Made by a program: the position numbers and the translations under genes | Shown here: positions 10,916 to 22,433 of the stretch, piece by piece | Layout of the letters: the number at the start of each line of letters is the position of its first letter | Position numbering within the stretch: the stretch's first letter is position 1 | Source of the DNA: Paulownia fortunei | Taxonomy: Eukaryota > Streptophyta > Magnoliopsida > Lamiales > Paulowniaceae | DNA length: 64,000 bases | Assembly: GCA_019321725.1 (NCBI GenBank) | Contig: CM033110.1 | Location: 1,272,729-1,336,728 of the forward strand | Direction of reading: 5' to 3' | The notes under the pieces: model-generated | What the model was told of the DNA's origin: nothing | Databases searched by the model: none | Seen by the model: the letters and a program-made list of their open reading frames with translations, nothing else

Positions 10916-11438
10916 TAAAATAAACAACTTTGCTAGGTTTTACTTTGATCTTTCCATATCTTGGACCTTGTAAGGATAAATACAATTGTATCCACAATGC
11001 ACATATTGTTGATATTGATAAATTTGAGCTATATTATTACAGATACTAAAGTTATTAAATAGTACTATTTGATGGAAATATTCACTTTATATAAGCTTAT
11101 TTTGGCATTTTTTCCTTTTTTAATGTTATTAAATTGAGATGTACGGTAGAAAATACGTCATTGAAATGCTAAAATTGTCATATATGGAATGTTTTCGGTA
11201 ACAACACTTATATTTTTAATAGTATCGCTCTCATTTTAAAAATATCTAAATATGTAATATTTTTTTAAAGAGATCTTACTTGTACCCTTCTCGGATTGTA
11301 TGTAGGGCATTCCTGCAAGAATCAAATATAACAAGTTCGTATCCCACCTAAAATAAAATAAATTAAATTAAAAGACTTTTAATGTACTTGTTTGGTCATG
11401 TAGAAGGTATATCTGGTAGTATATATTGGATATACATC
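10916..11438. other. AT-rich non-coding stretch
   Basis: 3' flank of the SPH gene ending at 10915. No gene seen. Confidence 0.5.
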
Positions 11439-11501
11439 TCATCATATATTTTACACATATTTATATAACACATATATAAATATGTGTAAAATATATGATG
11501 A
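11439..11501. repeat. Perfect 29-bp inverted repeat with 5-bp loop
   Basis: 11439-11467 is the exact reverse complement of 11473-11501, with loop ACACA. It would form a long hairpin in RNA or single-stranded DNA. It may be the centre of a small foldback element; no small-RNA evidence is available from sequence. Confidence 0.85.
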
Positions 11502-12218
11502 AATTTACACCAAATAAACATAACTTATTGTAACATTTCTTAAATTGTATTTGTATAATGTCAAGATCTTACACATGGTTTAAATACTTGGGTCAAATCA
11601 AAATGTACACAATATAGTTTATGAAATCTCAGATTGCTTTTGGGGGTTGGATAGAGCAACATGTTAAGGTTATTAATTTACCCAAGAAAGTTGGATATTA
11701 ATCGAGTACTCTCTAAAGATTCCTTGTGCTAGCAAAAATTCTCGAGTCCATTTGTAGTTGAGCTGGGAAGTTCCAAAACTGAGCCTTAAAGGAGCCAATC
11801 AAATATTTAAAATAAGCCACATAGTGAAGAAATACATATGTATATATATATGTGTGTGTGTATATAGATATATATGTATATATACATATTTCTTGTAAAA
11901 TCTCAAGTTGAGTTTCAAAATGTTTCAACCATAACATAAATTAATTGGAAATTTTGTAGGCTTTATTGACCAATTTTTCTATTGAGCAAAAAATGATAGA
12001 ACATTGAATTTATGGAGTTTTGTTTCAAAAGAAATTTGTTTCAGGCATCAAGGGGATTAATCCCAATATGAGATCAAAGGAATTGTTTAATGGGGATGTG
12101 TTTTTGACCATAAGGATTTCAATTGTTCCAATCGATTGAAGAAATGACTGAATTGATGTGAATTTATCGGTAGTCAAATTCTGTGAATTTGGCTGGTAGT
12201 TCTTTTTGATAGTTGATT

Positions 12219-12260
<42 letters not shown>

Positions 12261-12279
12261 TCTAGTTCTTTCTGGTAAT
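11502..12279. other. AT-rich non-coding stretch with TA/TG microsatellites
   Basis: No gene seen. Contains TA/TG tracts at about 11838-11888 and an (AT)n run at about 12222-12252. Confidence 0.6.
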
Positions 12280-12786
12280 TGTCACATCCCGACTTCGAGA
12301 GTGTATTGGATGTGAGAATTGTCTCTGAACTCATTTAGTGCAACTTAAAATTGAGTTATGAATAATTTGCCCTAAAAAATATTCAATGGATGCACAAGGA
12401 TTTTTTGTTTAATTTTTATTTTTTTTTAATTAATGAAGGATGAGGCATCACAATAGCCCTTCTTTCAAAACGCAACGTTCTCGTTGCAGCGTGACACAAT
12501 TCATGATCGGTCATCAGGCATTGTGATTTTAGAGGTGAATCCTACGAGTTTAAGAGATCATGCATGTAACAATTTATTCCATAGGTATTTTAAGTAGTGG
12601 CTTCCAAGCACTTCGTCTCACATGACACATAGTTCCCAAGATTCTGGTTGGCAATCGATATAATTTGTCCCGCCCTAAACTTACGACCCTGTTTGACGTG
12701 AGAATTACCTCTGAACCCATTGAGTACAATTAAAATTGGGCTACAAACAACTTGCCCAACAATAATATCCAATGAATGCATGTAAA
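12280..12786. mobile_element. TRIM-like element: direct-repeat pair
   Basis: About 12280-12399 and 12666-12786 are diverged direct repeats sharing GTGAGAATT(G/A), CTCTGAAC(T/C)CATT(T/G)AG, AAAATTG(A/G)G and CCAATG(A/G)ATGCA-type ends, spaced about 386 bp apart. Short direct repeats around a short non-coding interior fit a terminal-repeat retrotransposon in miniature. No primer binding site or target duplication was identified. Confidence 0.45.
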
Positions 12787-13271
12787 CTCTTTGTGTTCAA
12801 TTTTTTAATTTTATTGTCCATATACAATGAGACATTATACTACATATATAAAAAGAACTTGATCATCCTGTTCGATCAAAAGACCAATAAAATTTCTAGT
12901 TCGCATGAAGGGTATTCCGCCCAAAATCAATATTTTAGAAGTTCAATAAATTTATAATGGAGAAATATTGTTAGGGAGATTACCGACGACATGAATTTCT
13001 TGTCATGAGGTAAATATAGAGCATGCAAAAGCTTCAAACTTGAAATTTGTATTACCACGGATATTGAAATTATATTTCAATCTATTTATTATTTTTCACC
13101 TAATTTTATACCAGAATATTTCAAGTAGAGTGCCTATGTCTATGTCTAGATATAAAGGTAGGGAAAGCTATGACACATTTAATTCACACTAGTGCGTTAC
13201 ATTTTTGAGTCACACTCATTTAGTTATGACTTGTGTGAATATAATACACCATTTTACATTAAAACAAATTA
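12787..13271. other. AT-rich non-coding stretch
   Basis: No gene seen between the TRIM-like pair and the palindrome at 13272. Confidence 0.5.
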
Positions 13272-13339
13272 ACCACAAGGAACTAGAAAAGATAAAGAAG
13301 AACTATATATATATATATATATTTCTAGTTCCTTGTGGT
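13272..13339. repeat. 18-bp inverted repeat plus adjacent TA palindrome
   Basis: ACCACAAGGAACTAGAAA (13272-13289) pairs exactly with 13322-13339. The right arm then runs into a second palindrome of TGG(TA)nCCA to about 13358. The structure could form a cruciform. Confidence 0.8.
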
Positions 13340-15820
13340 ATATATATATATATACCACAATCCAATTTTAAATATTAGTTAGGCAACAACATTTATATTT
13401 GACCAATCCTATTCGATTTTAAATACATTAGTTATGATAACAACACTTATATCTTCAGCAATATCACCAACCATTTTGTTTTCATGTCATTGCTTTAGTA
13501 CTAAATATATCGAATAAATATATATAGTGTGTAGATTTTATTACTTAGAAATGTTAAGCTCTGATTTTTTATGTTCTTTCTTTAATATAATCGAACGTAC
13601 TTTTGTGACATTATTCATTAAATATTAATGCATGAATAAAAATTCATTATAATATACATGAGGCATCCTATATTTTTTACATTTAATACATAATAGTTAC
13701 ATTCATTATGTAAGATTAAATAAAATTAATTAAATAGTCTAATATATAAATGAAAATAAATAACACATTGAGAGGATATTTTGAAGCCACTAATTATGCA
13801 CACAAATGAAGATGCAAGACCATTGGGATTAATATTAAATAAAATAAAATTCCTATTTAAATATAGTAAAAAAGAACTAGCAATGACTATTCTAAAGTCT
13901 CTTTTCAAATTAATATTTTTTTTCTAGTTCGCTTTGTTATTCAATATTACCTAGAGGAGATTTAATTGGAACAGCCAGTATCCTTTTAAAAAAAAATAAA
14001 ATTGATGTATTATGAATGTACGCAATCCCAGTATATATATTATAAAATAGAATTTTTTTAGAAACATTAAAAAGGTACTCACATTTTTACTTTTTTTTTT
14101 CTTTTTTTTCTTTTGGGAGAAGAGGACAAATTATAATGAAATACACACAAATGGTTATAAGTGCCATAAATAACAAATGACATAACATTGGTGTAAATGA
14201 ACTTGGGCTAATAATTATTTAATTCATGCCCAACTTTGTACTCTACTCTAAAATTACCAAATAGGCTAATTAAACAACTTAAGAAATTATCGTATAAATT
14301 AGATCCTGTGCATATGGTAGTTCTACGTTATGTATTTTGATGAGGTGGCAATATCACAACCACATGATTCATGAAAATTGGTAATATTCATACTACAACA
14401 GATGTATGGTACACTTGATATATAGATGAATAACAAGTGTTCTATTTTACAAAAAAATAAGACACTTGTATAATGAATATATAAAAAATATATATACACC
14501 AAATATAGGTAAGACCATAAAAACATATCCAAACAAGTGTTTTCCAACACAATTGAGCCAAACCGACTTATTTGGCAAACTAATTTTCACTCTATTCTAA
14601 ATTTATAACATTTTTTTAAAACGTCTCAAAATTTGGTTTTTATTTTTAAAAATATTTTTTTTCTAAAATTATTCTCTTAATTAAAGTAATGATATGATAA
14701 CTCTAACTTTCAACTCCTATTTGTTAAATCTCGTATTATACTTGTTAAAAAATATTTTCGTTCCCCATGCACATGTTTAAATCGCCAAGTAATACTCCAT
14801 AATTTTGAAGTAAAATATTTAGTACACGTATTATACTTATTTGTCTAATACTTAATAAATAATACTCTATTTTGATAAATAATTATAATATTTAAATATA
14901 ATCTAAAAATTATTTATAAGTATTGATGGAATATCAGATAAATAAAATAATAATTTTCATAATTTATGAATATATGATTTATTGATAAATAGTTATCTTT
15001 AAGTTATGTTATAATTATAAATTAAAAAATAAAAATTCTTATAAAATAATTTTTGTATAATTAAAATATAAATATAAATACAATTCATATAAAAATATTG
15101 TCAAAATAAGATGTATTTTTGCTTCAAAATAATTCTTTTACATCCGTATCTTATTCGTTGCTCTACAAATCCGTATATAAACCATTTTCTTATTTTTTGT
15201 CAATTTTTTATTATACTCGTAACTTTTAAAAAAAATTATAATATACTCGTATTTATTAAATATTGAATTTTTTCGTCCGGAATTCACTTACTAGTTTTCA
15301 ACCTTAATTTTTGAGAGCACAAAACTCAAAATTTGAAATCTAGATCAAATTAAATCTTTTAATTTATAAAGGAGAGAAATAATAGATAGTCATAGGTACA
15401 GCAGCTAACTAGCTATCTAGCTATAGTACCCTCTCCTGCAACGTTAGGCGGAGCAGCCGCTAACTTTAATATCCTCCTATATATCTATCTATTTTTATAA
15501 ATCAAGTCTCAAGCTGCACAGTAGAATGTGCAAAAAAGTTCATTATAAGTATTTAAAAAATTTAGAAAAACATAAATAACAAAAATTACTACTCATCAAT
15601 ACATACTAAAAAAGAATTATTGCATTAAACTTCAATAAAATTAAGTATAACGCAATTAAGTTTAAATTTATAATAGAAAAGAGTTCATTGTACATGTATT
15701 AACATCCAATAATCAAATTAATAAATATTTCTCCACAAACAGTAATATAAGCTCTATTATCATATATTTGATAATATCCTCATATCCACCTATATATACA
15801 ATTTATATCATCAAAGATGA
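13340..15820. other. AT-rich non-coding stretch
   Basis: No gene, RNA or clear element seen. Contains poly(A)/poly(T) runs and scattered short TATA words. A GC-richer patch at about 15400-15465 holds short CTAGCTA repeats. Confidence 0.55.
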
Positions 15821-15826
15821 TACGTG

Positions 15827-15985
15827 TAAACTTAGATAATAAAAGGTACATTTAATTTTTTTTGTGTAGGCAAGGACCGATTCTAATAAATATCAACCGA
15901 TAATACATGTAAACTCAAAGAATACTAGGTACGATTTTTTATATAGGCAAGGACCAAACCCTAAAAATATCAACCAATACTTTGA
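15827..15985. repeat. Imperfect 80-bp tandem duplication upstream of MPC
   Basis: Two adjacent units begin GTAAACT(T/C)A and both contain AGGTAC, TTTTTT, TAGGCAAGGACC and ATATCAACC(G/A)ATA. They end about 170 bp before the pyruvate carrier ATG, so they lie in its likely promoter. Confidence 0.7.
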
Positions 15986-16156
15986 ACCATATTAAAACTC
16001 AGTTGAAATTATATACAAGTTGGATGGTTCACACTCCTGTAACCTACTATTAACTATAGTGTTTTCCAAGAAAATATTTGCATTCTTTGGAGAAAGCCCT
16101 TTTGAATCTACACCAAAAAAAACACTGTTACACACACACACACACACAGAGTGATC

Positions 16157-16465
16157 ATGGTAAGTTGGAAGTTGGTGCAAGGCCTGTGGAACCATCCAGC
16201 AGGTCCCAAAACCATTCATTTTTGGGCACCAACCTTCAAGTGGGCACTCAGTATTGCCAACATTTCCAACTTCTCCAACCCACCCGACGCCGTGTCGTAT
16301 CCTCAGCAGACGGCATTCGCCATCGCTGGGTTCATCGGGGCTCGTTACTGCACTGTGATCACCCCTAAGAACTGGAATCTGTTCAGCAATAACTTTGCTT
16401 TGGCTTGCACTGGTGTTTACCAACTTGCACGAAAAGCTAGGCATGATTACTTCATCCAGCAGTAA
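16157..16465 (+). CDS. Mitochondrial pyruvate carrier subunit (MPC2-like)
   Basis: 102-residue protein of the MPC family, whose members form hetero-oligomers in the inner mitochondrial membrane and import pyruvate for the TCA cycle. The start chosen is ATG 16157; a GTG-initiated reading two codons earlier is not expected in a plant. Family motifs: WNHPAGPKTIHFWAPTFKW (residues 11-29), SYPQQ (47-51), PKNWNLFSNN (70-79) and GVYQLARK (86-93). Three short hydrophobic segments fit the small MPC fold. Length matches the family (about 100-110). The gene is a single exon. A CA microsatellite sits directly before the ATG (about 16131-16148). Plant homologues I know are spliced, so this may be a retrocopy, but the frame is clean and the conserved residues are kept. 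Confidence 0.9.
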   Translation: MVSWKLVQGLWNHPAGPKTIHFWAPTFKWALSIANISNFSNPPDAVSYPQQTAFAIAGFIGARYCTVITPKNWNLFSNNFALACTGVYQLARKARHDYFIQQ

Positions 16466-18030
16466 AAGAGTATCTGAGATTGGTCAAATCTGATTTGGAC
16501 AAGAATTTTTTCAGAGGTCGACAAGAATTCTTGTCGTATGGTAAGATTCTAGTCGGGACTTGGTTCGCTAAACTAAATATGATCAAGAATTTTTATGTTG
16601 AAGTTTGATGAAGGTATTGTATATGCTACTTCTGATATATATATATATATATATATATTATTCAAATGTTTCATTTTTTATAAAATGAGATATTTGATTT
16701 TTATTCATACAACCAAATGTATCATACACTAATTGTAGCATAAATATTACTTTTGGTGAGTATGATTGAGATTCTTGTACTTAGATTTGTGTGCGTCTTA
16801 TCTATTTAACAACTTATTTTTTGTATCATTAAAGAAAAAATGAACTTATATGAAATTATTTCTTTTGGGTTTATAGAGGGTCATAAAGTTCAATTTCTAA
16901 TGTTATGAGACATTAAGGACTTGGTTCAGATTTTTTTTTTTAATTCAAGAAAAATGATTTAATCAACTTTTCGATTTAGTTATGTTCAGAAAATTCAATT
17001 GAGAAAAACAAATATTTTTCAAGTTGTCTATCCAAAAAACTAAACTAAAAAGGTACACGAGAAAGTAAAAATTAAAATTCTCTAAAAAGTGGTTGGTTTG
17101 GTAAGTTGAGAGATTTTCAAAAAGTTTGGCATATCAGTTCATTATATGTCAAAAAATTGATTTCTCAAGCTGATAAACTAATTAATAATATTGTGAAAAA
17201 GATCGAATAATTTCAGTCTTTATATTATAGTTACTTATTAAACAACTATAATATAAAAAAAAAAAAAAAAAACTAAACCAAGTATGCCCGAAACTCTTCA
17301 TATTTTCTCACGTAATAATGGAACTTCAATTTTTGCCTATCAACAGGGAAACTTGTTGGTCCAGATCATATTGGAACTATAACTTAATTACTTTTTCTAA
17401 ATGCTAAGTGACATTATCAAATTTAGATCTACAACAGCCCAATCTCAGACCAATTAAAATTAATTTCAATCTAACGACTAATAAAACTAACTTTTTTTAT
17501 TACAAATACACCACTCAAGTTTTTGAAATATTACATACCACACTCATTATTTGGACAAGTATAAGTAGTTATATTACGTTTACCACCCTCTAAGTTCAGA
17601 TATATATTATATCCCTCACGTGACTTTTGACGTAAAAATACTTTTTTGTCCATAAAATTTCACAACCATCCAAACAAGCAAAATTTAGAAAATCTCGTAT
17701 ACAATTTTAGTGATGACATCATCAATTGTCGTTGTCGTTGTGACCATTCATAAAGGAAAAATTGTAGGGGAGGTTTCTGTAAATTTTTTCGAGAAATAGT
17801 TTTTAAAATTATAAACATAAAGAAGCGTTTCAAATATATTAATTAAACCAAAATAATTTATCCTGAGTTTTATGTATCAAAGTTTACTTTTTAGGCACGA
17901 TGAGTATTGTCATCCCTATATTGTAAATTATCCACTAAGAGATTACAGTTACCACAACAATAATCTAGGGGATGATATTGGTAATCTTGTAATCTGATTA
18001 CAAAATATTCAATATAAATTATTTTGTAGT
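16466..18030. other. AT-rich non-coding stretch
   Basis: 3' flank of MPC and the spacer to the next SPH locus. Contains a (TA)n run at about 16638-16659 and an A run at about 17255-17272. No gene seen. Confidence 0.55.
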
Positions 18031-18038
18031 CTTAGGGG

Positions 18039-18068
18039 TATAAAATCACCCCCCCACCCCCCCACCCC
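18039..18068 (+). promoter_or_regulatory. TATA box followed by C7-A-C7-A-C4 tract
   Basis: TATAAAAT (18039-18046) is followed at once by a run of three C blocks, about 60 bp before the ATG at 18127. The other SPH copies have TATA 51 or 52 bp before the ATG; here the spacing is 88 bp, partly because of this tract. The complementary strand has G-quadruplex potential. Confidence 0.5.
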
Positions 18069-18126
18069 AAAAAAAAATTATATATTGAACCATAGTACAA
18101 TTATCAAAAGTCCTTAATTTGTCAAA

Positions 18127-18591
18127 ATGACTTCTATTACAAAGAAGATCATTTTCTCTCTTCTTGTTCTATCACTTCACCTTAGTGATTTGGCCAACGT
18201 TGTTTCCTCTTCTAATGCCTCATCCAAAGTGTCTCCAGCGGAGAAGTTTAAGGTACACATAGTCAATAACCTCCCGAACGATAAATTCCCGTTGTTAATT
18301 CATTGTGCCTCCAAAGATAACGAGCTTAGCAACCATACATTCTATGTGGACGATGATTTTAACTGACATTTTCGTATGAACTTTTGGATTACTACAATAT
18401 TCTTTTGTCGATTTCGGTGAGATTGGAGGAATGTAGCTCATGAAGTCTTTAATAGTCGCATAGGTTCTTATTGTGAAAATAATAATGAACATGGGCATGG
18501 CAACATATGCTTGTGGTCCATCAGGGAACAAGGTTTTTGGATTGGCAATCAAATTCCTCCTGCTAATTTAACAAAAATATATGATTGGTAA
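18127..18591 (+). pseudogene. S-protein homologue with two Trp-to-TGA stops
   Basis: S1-family gene with an open frame except for two nonsense codons. ATG 18127 opens a signal peptide (MTSITKKIIFSLL...). The core FKVHIVNNLPNDKFPLLI-HCASKDNE and NHTF site follow. Then TGA at 18364-18366 replaces the conserved Trp of F-N-W-HF, and TGA at 18418-18420 replaces the Trp of RFRW. The same frame continues through NICLWSIREQGFWIGNQIPP to Asp-Trp and TAA at 18589-18591, with no indel. The product as read is a secreted 79-residue N-terminal piece. Both changes are G to A in TGG. The intact frame otherwise suggests recent loss. A hairpin (TATGGGGTG, loop, CACCCCATA) lies about 70 bp downstream. Confidence 0.88.
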
Positions 18592-18732
18592 TATTGGAAG
18601 ACCACATTATGTTTTCTTTTAATAATGTAATGGAAGCTATATGATATGGTTTTATCAAATGTATGGGGTGATTCACACCCCATATATATATATATATACT
18701 CCTTTTGCACATTTAATTTCTCATTATAAATG

Positions 18733-19145
18733 ACAATGGGGTGGGTTCGAGTTGACACACCCGTTTAATGCAGGTATTAACAATTTAAATGAGCATGGGT
18801 CGAGTTTTAAGTTTTTCATTTCAAATTTATCCTGATCCAAATTCGATCCATTTATTTTTTTTTATTTTTTTTTAAAATTATTACATATATTTATGTGTTT
18901 TTTGAAAAATAGAATTTCTAGAAGTTTTTGATACTCTTTTTTTAAATAGATTTGTTTTAAAGTTTTAATAGTATTATTTTAAAAAAATATTGTTAATATT
19001 TTTAAATTATGAAATGAATCTAACAGATATACCCACCAAATTTGGGTTTGAGTGGGTCTGAGTTTGGGTCTTTCAAAATCTTAATGAATCGAGTATCGAG
19101 TCTAGACAAACTCAATCAAAACTCAAATCATTTTTATCCCTATTT
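18733..19145. mobile_element. hAT-type MITE, family member 2
   Basis: Begins near ACAATGGGGTGGGTTCGAG and ends near CATTTTTATCCCTA, imperfect inverted termini of the same type as 9773-10155. Interior blocks (GGGTTTGAGTGGGTCTGAG, AATCTTAATGAATCGAG, AACTCAATCAAAACTC) resemble the other copy. Non-coding. Confidence 0.5.
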
Positions 19146-19820
19146 CTCATGTTAATCACATGCAAAAAGAGGGAGAAATACAAAAAGACATGTTTTCATA
19201 ATTAATTAATTATTATCTATTATTGTTCTACGTTAGCAAAATTAATGTCAAATAATTTAAAATTTCACTTTAATTCCAAAGTTTTTATGTGTGTTTTTTG
19301 ATCTTGAAAGGCACTTAATGTTATATAATTACCTATATATCCATATATTTTGCACATATAAATATATAAACATAGATCTCTATATACATATATCTATATT
19401 GATGTATATATACACACATTAACAGATACACAGATAAATAGATCTATATAGTCGATCTGAATATAGACATAATGCTTCACATATACGAATTTGTAAATTT
19501 AATTGGGGAGAGCTAAAAATGAAGAACATTGGGGAAAAGAAAGAAGGGAAATAATAATAATAATGATAATTATAATAATAATAACAACAATAATACTACT
19601 AATAATAATAATAATAATTGATTTGGCTCGGGTTATGATCCAATGAACATTTGATTCTATCGGGTTGTGATCCAAATCTTTTCGGGTTCGGTCAAACTGA
19701 AAGGAGGGTCAAGTTCATGTGGTGCAAGGAGAAAAATACTACCCATATTTCAACCCATTTACGATATAAGTGGATAGTAACCTTCCTAATATCAACCAAA
19801 CCATCCGGTTTTGGAATATA
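19146..19820. other. Non-coding stretch with AAT microsatellite
   Basis: No gene seen. An imperfect (AAT)n tract spans about 19549-19618. Confidence 0.6.
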
Positions 19821-19821
19821 T

Positions 19822-20490
19822 AGGGCCCGTTTGTTATATTTTTGAATATATTTTTATATTTTTAATATTTTTAAAGTTGAAAATATTAAATTTTCGTGTA
19901 AACTAAAAATATTTATGAATTAATTATATGAAAATGTTTAGTATATAAATATATTAATGGAAATATATTTGATATATGATTTTTAATGTGTGAAAAGGCG
20001 TGGTTTTTAAAAATATATTGGTTATAATAATTTTAAAGGAATGATTTTTATGTGATAATAACATTTTAATATCGAAGTAATAATTTAGAATCCAATATTA
20101 TTATTTATGTCTCATCAATTAAATTATATTGGGGTAATCTAATTTTAACATGTGTAACATTACTTTTTCTATGTTACATCAATATTATTTGGATAAAAGA
20201 GAAAATATTATTAATTTATTGGTGAATTTAATTATTTTTAAATTAATAGAATATTATATCAAACATTAATGATGGTGATCCTAACAAAATAGAGATTATA
20301 AATCTGAAAATGGTATCTATTCGTCTAATAATGGGCATTTTTTATTTTTAACTTTAACTAAAAAGAAAACCCTAGAAATGAAAATAAGTGGGGTTTCCTA
20401 TGAGAAACAGGTAAAACATATATATTTTTGGATTTTTAAATATTAATTTTTTTTAAAAAAAATATCTTTTTAAAAATGTAAACAAACGGC
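19822..20490. mobile_element. Candidate MITE with GCCCGTTTGTT ends
   Basis: Left end GCCCGTTTGTTATATTTTT and right end AAAAATGTAAACAAACGGC are imperfect inverted repeats around about 670 bp of AT-rich DNA. Target duplication not resolved, so superfamily is open. Confidence 0.4.
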
Positions 20491-20540
20491 ATCATACTCT
20501 TTCTATCCCGATTTTGGAATGTCCAGTTGGCTTGAGGGTA

Positions 20541-20705
20541 AAGTCAGACTGTTTGACTGTTTAAACTATTTTTTGTTAATTTTTTAATAATTTTAATATT
20601 ATAAAGCTTTCCAATCACAATATTTATTATATTTTTATTATTAATTAAAAATAAATTAAATTATTCAATACAACATTCACAAGAACAGTCAAGATGACTG
20701 TCAAC
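20541..20705. repeat. Short inverted-repeat element
   Basis: AGTCAGACTGTTTGACTGTT near 20541 and AACAGTCAAGATGACTGTC near 20685 are imperfect reverse complements, bounding about 165 bp. Possibly a small MITE. Confidence 0.4.
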
Positions 20706-20961
20706 AACACCAATTAGACATTCAATTTTATTTGGAATGAAGAATAAATTACAATTACCACAGTAATTCGATAGTGATAAATCAATCTCCATTTATACCA
20801 CGGCAACGTGAGATAAAATTTAAATAAATTATAATTTTCTTTCTCAAAATGAGCACATCAAAATTAAATAATCATAGATAAACAATAGCTATTATTTTTT
20901 TATTTTTTTTCCCTTCTTGCATATAATTAAATATGGGGAAAAAATTACAAGAAGTCTCCAC

Positions 20962-21465
20962 TTACCAATCATAGATTTTCACTAAGGTAATAGGTGGGGT
21001 TAAACTACCCATCCAAAACCCATCTTCCTTGACATACCATGTGCATCGATAATAAGGTTTGACCTTTGGGCCACTAACCGTTTTACAATATTGTGCAAGT
21101 TTTACATTAAAAACATCATGAGCTATATTCCTCGACTCCCATCGAAATCGACAAAAAAATAATGTGGTTAAGAAGAAATTTAGTTTAAAATTCCAATGAA
21201 AATCGGCCTTGACGCGAAGTGTATGGTTCCCGAGATCGTTATCTTTAGAAGCACAATGGATTAACAACGGTGGACTATTATTTGGAAGGCTATTGATAAC
21301 ATAAACCACGTACGGGTCCAAAAAGTCTGGTTTGTGTGGCGAATCATCGGCAATTTGAACCTTATTTTCTTTAGCAACTTGAGAGGACATAACTTGAATC
21401 AAATCACCAAAGTGAAGAGATAGAAGAAATAAAGAGAAGAAGGTCTTCTTTGTGATAGAACTCAT
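20962..21465 (-). CDS. S-protein homologue (S1 family), intact
   Basis: Secreted S1-family protein of 167 residues, minus strand. The start is ATG 21465 (MSSITKK, aligned with the starts of its paralogues). An in-frame ATG at 21507 touches the TATA box (21509-21516) and so probably lies before the transcription start. Residues 8-27 form the signal peptide. Core: VVYVINSLPNNSPPLLIH (53-70), CASKDNDLGNHTL, FHWNFKLNFFLTTLFFCRFRW (89-109), AHDVFN, CTWYVKEDGFW and the C-terminal YDW. Cysteines C71, C105, C127 and C141 are all kept. N-glycosylation sequons at N62 and N80. Single exon. Its 3' flank resembles that of the minus-strand SPH copies at 24.9, 41.4 and 44.1 kb. Role unknown. Confidence 0.92.
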   Translation of the reverse strand: MSSITKKTFFSLFLLSLHFGDLIQVMSSQVAKENKVQIADDSPHKPDFLDPYVVYVINSLPNNSPPLLIHCASKDNDLGNHTLRVKADFHWNFKLNFFLTTLFFCRFRWESRNIAHDVFNVKLAQYCKTVSGPKVKPYYRCTWYVKEDGFWMGSLTPPITLVKIYDW

Positions 21466-21508
21466 CTTGCAAATGATTTTTGGATACTTTAGGGTACCAA
21501 GGTTCATC

Positions 21509-21516
21509 TTTTTATA
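21509..21516 (-). promoter_or_regulatory. TATA box of SPH gene 20962-21465
   Basis: TATAAAAA on the minus strand, 51 bp before the ATG at 21465. The same distance is seen in several paralogues. It decides between the two in-frame ATGs. Confidence 0.65.
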
Positions 21517-21640
21517 AAGGGTTCCTACTATTTTGGATACAAGATAATGTGCCTTGATTATGGTTATTAGATTTCAAGATTATAAGTAATGGCTTATCAT
21601 CCTCAAGCTAGATTATTCTTGTGCTCTATTATTTTTAATG

Positions 21641-22433
21641 GCATGTTTGGTACGAGTGAATGGAGGTTTCAGGAAAAGTCTGTCCCACCTTTTTAATCAA
21701 TCACACTTGTTTGATAAGAATAGAAGAAGTCGATCGACGAGACTAAGAATATTTATTCCCATTACAAGTGGGAAAAGTCATTCCTCATCCGATCATGAGG
21801 AATAGTTATTACCAATTAAGTAGGATAAATTAGAAATCATAGCTAAAAAATAAAACTTCAAAAAATCGTTGATTATCGCATATATATCAATATACTCACA
21901 CACACGTGTCTATATTTTATTATATTATGCATATGTCATAATATATAGAAAGAATAGATTTATTAATATAATATATATTTATAATACATCTATTATATAT
22001 GTTTATTTTTATCTATTAATTAAATAAATAAATATACTTATATATTTGTAGTATGTTTATTTACGTATACTTATACATTTATCGTCTTACACACATATAC
22101 TTAAATAATTTATATAATAACATGGAGTATGTATAAGTTAGCAAACTTTTGTCCATAAATATATAATTTTTAACATATATTATCTACGAATTACATATAC
22201 TATCTTGTTTTAGTATAATAATCTTTTATTATGTGTAGATTTAAGTGTATATTATAATGTTTTATTATACATACATAATTACATGTATTTGCGTTACCAT
22301 TAAAGTAGTGATTATTTTATTAGTTGTTATGAATAAACTTTCATGTTTAAATATGTATTGTAATTAATAATACTAAGCAAAATTTTATTCCAGTTCAACT
22401 TTATACTTAATCAGTCATTATACCAAACGTACC
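21641..22433. mobile_element. Candidate MITE with GTTTGGTA ends
   Basis: GGCATGTTTGGTACGAGTGA (about 21641) and CAGTCATTATACCAAACGTA (about 22414) are imperfect inverted ends around about 790 bp of AT-rich non-coding DNA rich in TATATA words. Confidence 0.4.

Noticed and set aside
15992..16444. 150-codon minus-strand ORF opposite MPC
   Set aside because: Shadow of the MPC frame; no family resemblance and rich in low-complexity Val-Cys from the CA repeat.
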